NCBI GenBank assembly: GCA_026686845.1
Contig: JAIVEN010000007.1
Span: 30,935,001 to 30,999,000, forward strand
Reading direction: 5' to 3'
Origin: Adenanthera pavonina
Lineage: Eukaryota; Streptophyta; Magnoliopsida; Fabales; Fabaceae
Length of the DNA stretch: 64,000 bases
Shown here piece after piece: positions 57,102 to 64,000 of this stretch. The notes below the pieces were generated by a model. The model was not told the origin of the DNA. It searched no databases and saw only the letters and a list, made by a program, of their open reading frames with translations. Position 1 is the stretch's first letter. Each line of letters starts with the position of its first letter. The position numbers were made by a program, and so were the translations under genes.

Positions 57102-57761
57102 TAAGGGTGTTTAAAATCAGTTTAAACTGATAAAATTAAATCAAACCGATCAAAATCAAAGTAAAATAAAATATATTTTGATTTTTATTGTTCTATAATT
57201 GATTCGGTTTAATTTAATTTAGTTTTAGATCTTTAAAATATAAATTAAACCGAACCAAATCTACTATATATATATATATATATTTTTTAATATAAATATT
57301 ATATTTATTTAATGCATTTTTTTATACTATCCATTAATATAAGTTTTTTAAATAAAAAAACTCATAAATAATATTACAAAGTATTTATTGGTTTGGAAGT
57401 AAAAATATAAATAAGTATATTATCATAATTAATTATGTGAATCTATCAAAAAATAAATAAATATATATATAAAGTACAAAAATTTTACATAAAATATTTA
57501 TATTTTAGTAAAATAATTAGATAATTGGTGTACATAAAGTATCTATATGAAATTTATTTAATTTAATTTTTGAAGAACATAATATTTTTTTAAAAAAAAT
57601 CAATTTAATATGATTCAAATCAAATTAAACCAAAGTTGGAATCAAACTAAAATGATTAAAAGCAAAAACAAAAAAATCCTAAAAAGTCTTAAACCAATTG
57701 GTTTGGTTCAATTTAGTTTTTTACCCAAAATTGAATTAAATTGATTCTATGAACACCCTTA
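57102..57761. mobile_element. hAT-like MITE with 8-bp target duplication
   Basis: Ends TAAGGGTGTTTAAAATC and GATTCTATGAACACCCTTA are inverted repeats. The flanks ATAAAAAG (57094-57101) and ATAAATAG (57762-57769) match at 7 of 8 bases, the hAT duplication length. Subterminal AAACCGA/TTCGGTTTAA words recur on both sides. The core is AT-rich. Confidence 0.7.
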
Positions 57762-57769
57762 ATAAATAG

Positions 57770-58344
57770 TGGACTGAACAATAATTCTCGTGATCTGATT
57801 AGTTCGGTCCAACTTGATCACATTGAGTTAACGGGGCCTTTTCAGGTCTAGCCGGGGTTATGACCAAGTGTTCATAACTTTGCTTGACTCGACCTATATG
57901 TATTTCTTTTTATTTTTTATTTCTTTTCAATTATTATATATATATTGATTGATTTTGTAAGATTTTTATTTTTTATATATCTAATATAATATATTTACTA
58001 TATAAATATTATAAAAAATTTTATGATTTTAATGTTTCAATTTTTTTAAAATTTTAAATTGATTTTTTAACGTAATATTATATAAAAATAATATATAATA
58101 GTTAAGTATTTATAACTTTTTAAAAATGTTATTTTTTTCTAACATTATTTTTTAAGTAAATCTATTTTTAAATATAAATAAGTATATTTTTTATTATTAA
58201 ATAAAATTATTTTTTATTTTTTATTGAAAAAAAACTTAGTATTGGGCCGACACGGTACTTGACTCAATATTAGCCCAAGTGTTCATCATGCCGGATAATA
58301 GATAGGGGTCAAACTTGACTAGACCCTACCTATAAACACCCCTA
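57770..58344. mobile_element. Second hAT-like MITE, left end eroded
   Basis: The right terminus TATAAACACCCCTA is of the TAGGGGTGTT type and is followed by ATAAATAG (58345-58352). The same 8-mer precedes the element at 57762-57769. Subterminal CTTGACTC and CAAGTGTTCAT words appear at both ends. The left terminus no longer matches. Confidence 0.45.
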
Positions 58345-58352
58345 ATAAATAG

Positions 58353-59927
58353 TATCCTTACCCTCTCTTTAGATAAGAAGAAAATCAGGGAAAGAAAAAT
58401 AAGGGAAACTTAAACATTTTTTTATCTATGTTCTTTTTTATTTTTCTTTCTAATATTCCTCTCCTCCTATTTTCTTCTTATTCCAAATAAAATTTTAACC
58501 TCTAAAACCAATATTTTTGCCGGAAAAAAGATCTTCAAGATCAACATTTTCTCAACAAAGCAATTGGATTGACCATAGTCCTCTTTGCGAAAAAGCACTT
58601 TGAGAAAATAGTAAAACCATTTTTTAATGCAAATTACAAAGTACAACCTATTTTGAGAATAAAATGAAAATTAATTTAAAAAATAAATAAAACATCATAT
58701 CATCATCATCTGCATGCCGAATAACTTTTGTTTGAATTGAATATTTTAACCTTTTTTTTGCCACAATATTTTATCTTTAACACTTTCGAACTTTTGATAT
58801 ATATATATATATATATATTGTATGTGTGTAGTGTAGACATACATCATATATGTATCTATTTATTTAAAAAATAAAGAAGCAAGTTTGGAAGATTTTGCGT
58901 GTTGAGTTGCTACATATCTTCCCCTTTTTTTCTTTTTGACATTAGGAGGGTTTGAAGTTTGAATCCTTAGTCTCTGGCAACCAAAAAAAGTTTAAACCTT
59001 TAATAATCTTTATCAATATCTCACTCCACCCTCTCCACTTGAGCTAACATCAAGTGGCTTATATCTTATTTATTTGACATTTCTCATTATCAGATATTAA
59101 ATTATTATTTTATGTACATCCATAAAATTTTACACATATATCTTTGTTACAAACCATATTTTAATAAATAAAATTCAACGTCTAAATTCTAACATGCATG
59201 GTAGGCGCGTTTAAAAATTGCAGGACTTTAAGCGAAATTATCGAAGGAGTTTAGTGTAATATAAATCTTTTTTTGGTCCATGGTGTTAAATAACTTATTA
59301 GTTCTTGTATTATTTTTTTATAACATTAGTTATAGTATTATTTTTCTAACTTTAACTCTAAAATCGTTTATCAAAGTTTTATACTTAAGTAATTCTAATA
59401 TTTTAAACTCAATAGATGATATACTCAGTCCATTTAGAATTTTGAGAAATTTTAGTCTTAGGAAAATTTCTCTTGGCAATAGCAACTATTACAAGTATTT
59501 TCAATAGTATTTTATAAGTAATGTATTTAAAAAAATAATATAATATTCTAATATAATTTAATGCTTCTATTTGGGAATTAATTTTTTCTATTAATATTTC
59601 TCTCAATATCTTTAATTTTGAAAAATAAATCAAGATCATTAATATCACAATATTCATTAAAACTTAAAAACATTTCAAGAGTAATACAATGTGTTTTCAA
59701 TTCATACTCATATAAAATTTTAATTTTTTTTGGATTTTAATAAAAATTAAAAAAAATTATATTTTAAAAATTGCTCAAACCAACTTTCAATAAAATAAAC
59801 ATGTTGATCTAACATGCATTGGAATAATCATGCATAGATAACAATGAAAAAATAATCGAGATGTCACAAAGGCAATACACATAACAAACTTTTCTTACAT
59901 TTATATTGTTATGGTATATATCCACAG
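58353..59927. other. Intergenic, AT-rich
   Basis: No gene recognised. An (AT)n run lies at about 58797-58820. Short frames at 59280-59657 are AT-rich chance reading. Confidence 0.4.
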
Positions 59928-60440
59928 TAGGGGTGTTCAAACAGCCGAGTAGGACCGGTCATATTGGACTAGTCCTAGAGATTGAATCGAGTTAAATACT
60001 GGGTTGATGTTGAACTTGAGTTCCCCAGTCTCGGTATATATATATTTTTTATATTTTTTTAAAATTTATAAATATTATTTTATATAATATTTTCTTAAAA
60101 CTTGTAATAAATTGATTATATTATTATTATGAATATTTTTAAGGATTTAATCTTTTAATTTTATTTAAAATTTTAAATAGATTTCTTAATATTGGATAAA
60201 AATAATACATGATTATTCATTTATATTTTTAACAAATGTTATTTTTTATTATAATATTATTTTTTAAGAAAATATATTTTGAATTAATATAATTATATTT
60301 TCGTTAGTATATAAAATTAGTTTTATTTTATTTTTAAATACTTTTCAAAATTGAGCCAATATACTGAGTTGGCCCGGTCCTACTCAACCTTATAAAGACT
60401 GGATATCTGGTTGATTATTAACTCAATCTTATCCAGTCTT
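59928..60440. mobile_element. hAT-like MITE, right end lost
   Basis: The left terminus TAGGGGTGTTCAAAC is followed by GAGTAGGACCGG (59947-59958). Its exact inverse CCGGTCCTACTC lies at 60374-60385, with an AT-rich core between. The outer right terminus is not found. Confidence 0.45.
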
Positions 60441-60604
60441 TGTATATCTTCTTTTTTAATTCGAGACAACTATAATATACATATATTCACACACCCAAGA
60501 TGATATTACGTCATGAGTAGAATTTGATTAATTACCTTCTTCTACTCAGAGTATCTAATGCCACTAGGCTATTAGGGTCATATATGTATATATGTATATG
60601 TATA

Positions 60605-60870
60605 CTCCCTCCGATCCATATTAGTATAAGACATTTTGTATAACAAGTTTTTAGTTCAAAATATAAGACATTAGATATTTTTTCCCATTTTCTCTTTGTT
60701 CTTGATAATACTTCCTCTCTCCTCATTTATAACTTTATAATAATAATAGAATGAGGTATTTAATAAGAATAAAATAAAAAATGTTGATACTTTTTTATTA
60801 ATTTTAATTAAAAAATAATTTTTCTAATATACATATAATTAATATAAAATATCTTATATTAGATAGGGGA
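60605..60870. mobile_element. Stowaway-like MITE
   Basis: It starts after TA with CTCCCTCCGATCCATATTAG and TATAAGACATTTTG. It ends with AAAATATCTTATATTAGATAGGGGA, a decayed inverse. Same family as 6979-7223. Confidence 0.6.
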
Positions 60871-62000
60871 AAATATATGATTGTGTGTAAGTATTAATTC
60901 TTTTTGTGAGGCCCAAGACAATTGTCTCAATTGCCATTAGCCTTGATATGAATGGAAAACCATCAATCAAATAAGTTGGCCGTTGAAAAAATATATTTGT
61001 ATTTTAAAATTGATATTATCGATTAAAAGGTGAAATTAAGTTAATTCATTTTCATATATTATCAGTTAGTTTTGTATGTTTGACCTCAATACTGAAATAA
61101 ATCTTTGGTAAAAAATAACATTAAAAGAATATGAATATATGTAAAGTTTTTTTATTCATTCTTTTCTTTTTTATCTCTTTCATAATAAATTATCTATAAT
61201 TATCTCTTTCTTATTAAATTGCATATAATCATTTATAAACTGAAATTCAAACAACAGAAAATCAACACATCTAACAAGTTATAGACGATAGCGTGTTTTG
61301 TTATAAGAAGTAGGTAAATTAAATAATGTATATTTGGTTGCACAAGTAGGAGAAGATAAAGATGAGGTCAAAATGTATAAATTATAGGAAAGATATTCTG
61401 ATTGTTTCTTTTTGCATCCATAAATTTTTTTATTTTTAGATGATAAATGTCAATTTGTGTTTATATGTAGCTTAAAACTACTGAAAAATGGCACTCTCAA
61501 TTGGACACGTATTGCACTATAAAGTTGATCAAATCGGTCGCCACAGCCGAAGTAAGAAATAATTGTTTAATCCTTACATTTTTATGCTATTTTTTGGTAC
61601 TTACTTTTATTCTACTTAGAAAAATATTTTTACTTTTTATATTTTATCTCTCCGATATATATTTTTTTTAAATTCACTCTCAATAGAATTTGACTCCTAA
61701 CTAAATACTTTTTCATGTATTATATAAAGTTTGAGAAATAAATAATATTATTCATGACTTATGAAAAGTATGACTTATTATAAATTAATTTAATACATTT
61801 TTATAGTATTTAAATAATAAATATAGTTTAGAAATGGAGCCTTTTGTTATTTAATATTATTTTTGAAGGTAGGTATTAGAATACAAATTTATGTAATTTA
61901 TACACAATATTTAAAGAAAAATAAAATGAAGCTTTTTTTTTCTGTTTAGTTGAGAGTTTGTATTAGGGAAGGATTGAAGAGGACTTGATCTCCTCTCCTT
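60871..62000. other. Intergenic, AT-rich
   Basis: No gene recognised. Confidence 0.4.
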
Positions 62001-62189
62001 GTTTGGACCAAAAGTTTGGAGGAGAAGTGAGAGGATTTTAACTTTCCCCTTTCCCTTCATGAGCTCATTTTATTTCCCCACAAATTGGGGATTTTTGGAG
62101 AGAAGGTATAATGTAAAATATGTTGACCAATTTGTCCTTACTTTCATTTTAATATTAAAAAAAAAATGCTTGTACACAAATAAGAAACC

Positions 62190-62690
62190 TCATTATGGAC
62201 CCCTAATTCGTTCGCGTCGTCCATCCCTCTCCGATCTCGCGCTATCACCTGCTCGTCAGCCCTTGTTGTTGCCATAGCCTAAATTGACAGTCCTCATGGT
62301 CCTCGCCTGAATTGCTTAAATTTTATTCTTCATCTCCTACTCGAGACCTCAACTGTAGCAATGGCAAAGCCATCTTCATCTCCTCATGCTTCTTACTCTA
62401 CCTCGTCTCTCTCCTCTCCATCCTCCCTCTCTCCTTCTATCACTTCAATCCCTACCTTTAGATCTTCCCAAGACCTCACCCATGACCACCACAGCTTTTG
62501 ATTTCTGGGATGTAGATGAATTCGAAGGCCTACCTCACTGAGCAACTCACCTCGAACACTCCTAGTACTAAGGGGAATGTCAAACTTGTTGGCGATGGTT
62601 CGAAATCCACTGTCTCTCCGATCTCATGGTTCTGATGGAATTGGAAACATATTCCTCCCTCCACCAAAAGCTTTAGGGTTTGTTTGGTAC
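62190..62690 (+). pseudogene. GC-richer gene-like remnant, unknown
   Basis: This stretch is clearly richer in G+C than its flanks and has short overlapping frames. One from an ATG at 62361 begins MAKPSSSPHASYSTSS. Another passes through FDFWDVDEFEGLPH near 62492-62540. A third reads KAYLTEQLTSNTPSTKGNVK. The good stretches are in different frames with stops between them, which suggests a frameshifted, possibly retroposed, gene copy. No family recognised. Confidence 0.3.
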
Positions 62691-62694
62691 AATG

Positions 62695-64000
62695 GATTGG
62701 GGGGGATCGAGATCCTGCAAGTATATAGGGTTGATTGTAGTAATAAAAAAAAATCTTTGAAGTATTCCAGAAGTCAAACTCAAGAGAGGTAATAGATTTA
62801 TCAGCCCAAACTTTTAATCACAAAAGCAAGTGATAATCAAATTGAGAATTCAAATTTAAAAGAAAAGAAATAGAAAACAAAATAAAGTCTAAGTTTAATT
62901 CATTCTAAAAGTGTTAAGGGATCATGATTCACCTTATGAGATAATTAGATTTTATTTTTTAGTTAGACTCTGCGTAATTATAGTGATTGTTATTTTTAAA
63001 GCGTTTTAATTACCTCTCGGTCAATTAGTCCTTATTTAATTAGGATTCAATTCGCTCTTTCGCAACTAAATTTTCTAATTAAACCTTGAAAACTATAACA
63101 TATATCAAAATGAATTTCTAATTTTATTTCTAGATTAGTTATTCATGTTTATCTTTCTAAATCTAGATTCACTCTTTACCTCTAAGTTCATCAAGTTTAC
63201 CCATTAATTAGATTCTATGGTGATCAAGCATAAAATTCCCATGAATGAATAAAAGAGATAAATATAATAAAAAGATAAATTAAATATAACTTAAAAAATA
63301 AATCAACAGAGTCTTAACTAGAGAAACAAATCCAATCCATTCCAGTCAGGCTACTGACTGGGAAATTTAGCTACTCATAGAAATAAAAGTCAAATCAGAA
63401 CTAAAATCCCAAATCATAATAAGAATAATAAGAAAACAGAGTTATAGTAGAAGATAATAAATCTATCCCTAGTACTCCCTAGATCTCCTTACTTTTTTTC
63501 TATAAGAGGCTCCTAGTTGCTCTCAGATACATTTAGAACCGTGTTTTCTGACTTCTGAGTGTGTTTCTGAATCTTCTCTTAAATTTTTATCGTATCTCCT
63601 TATATAGGAAAAATTTAGAAGTTCAAAAGAGCCCAAAATATCACCAAAACGCGTCAAAAATAAGTTTTTATAGGCTTTTATTGCTTAACCTGGTACTGGG
63701 TGTCCATATATTCATCCCATATGGCACCGCTTGGTTCCAAAAGGTAGAAAAACTGAAAATTCATGTTGACCCGGTGTCGAGTGCTTCTATCTGTACGGAC
63801 AGTGCTTTTTTCAGCTTCATAAAGTCATCAACTTATAATGACATTTTGAGTTCAATTTTCACCATGATAAAGTTGGAATTTTTGAAAACTCAAAACATGA
63901 AAGTTGTAGATCTATATCTTAGATTTTCAACACATCTTAAATCACCTCAATCGAAGTTCATATGTGAGAGTTATGATTAAAATACCAAAGGATGTCAAAA
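62695..64000. mobile_element. Probable non-coding LTR-retrotransposon relic, cut by the window end
   Basis: The stretch begins near GATCCTGCAAGTATATAGGG and TTGATTGTAGTAATA. It ends with ATGAAAGTTGTAGATC and TTCAACACATCTTAAATCACC, words I associate with repeated non-coding regions of plant LTR elements. No gag or pol motif is visible, and the 139-codon frame at 63561-63980 looks like a shadow. No terminal repeat can be tested inside the window. Confidence 0.35.

Overview
The window is nuclear DNA of a flowering plant, most likely a eudicot. The evidence is AT-rich intergenic sequence, GT-AG introns, plant-specific gene families (VQ, MCTP, RMA-type RING, plant CNX2) and typical plant repeats (L1-type LINE, Cassandra TRIM, very long solo LTRs, hAT and Stowaway MITEs, SINEs). 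The species cannot be told from the sequence. No bacterial-type system, CRISPR array, rRNA or canonical tRNA gene was seen.

Five convincing genes are spread through repeats. (1) A RING E3 ligase on the minus strand at 10626-12002. (2) A coiled-coil plant protein of unknown function on the minus strand at 29149-30201. (3) CNX2, the mitochondrial MoaA-type GTP 3',8-cyclase of molybdenum-cofactor synthesis, on the plus strand in six exons from 34936 to 39391. (4) A VQ-motif protein on the minus strand at 42708-43217. (5) A multiple-C2/transmembrane (MCTP/FTIP-type) protein on the plus strand at 54229-56577, preceded by a 1.3 kb leader intron. They are separate transcription units with no evident common pathway.

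The most structured part is 12.9-27.2 kb. It is one old minus-strand LINE, broken into pieces by three later insertions. Two are 3.7 and 3.9 kb solo LTRs of the same family, each with a perfect 5-bp target duplication. The third is a complete 913-bp Cassandra TRIM whose LTRs carry a degenerate 5S rRNA gene, also with a perfect 5-bp target duplication. Removing the three restores the LINE domain order: DUF4283 and zinc knuckle (ORF1), then endonuclease, reverse transcriptase, zf-RVT and RNase H (ORF2). An 18-bp imperfect target duplication lies outside it.

The first 5 kb holds related AT-rich terminal-inverted-repeat elements, one caught in a roughly 0.73 kb tandem duplication. The stretches 27-34 kb, 43-53 kb and 56.6-64 kb are mostly AT-rich intergenic DNA with MITEs, SINE fragments, microsatellites and a few short coding-like remnants (notably 9163-9369 and 32403-32965) that I could not assign to a family.
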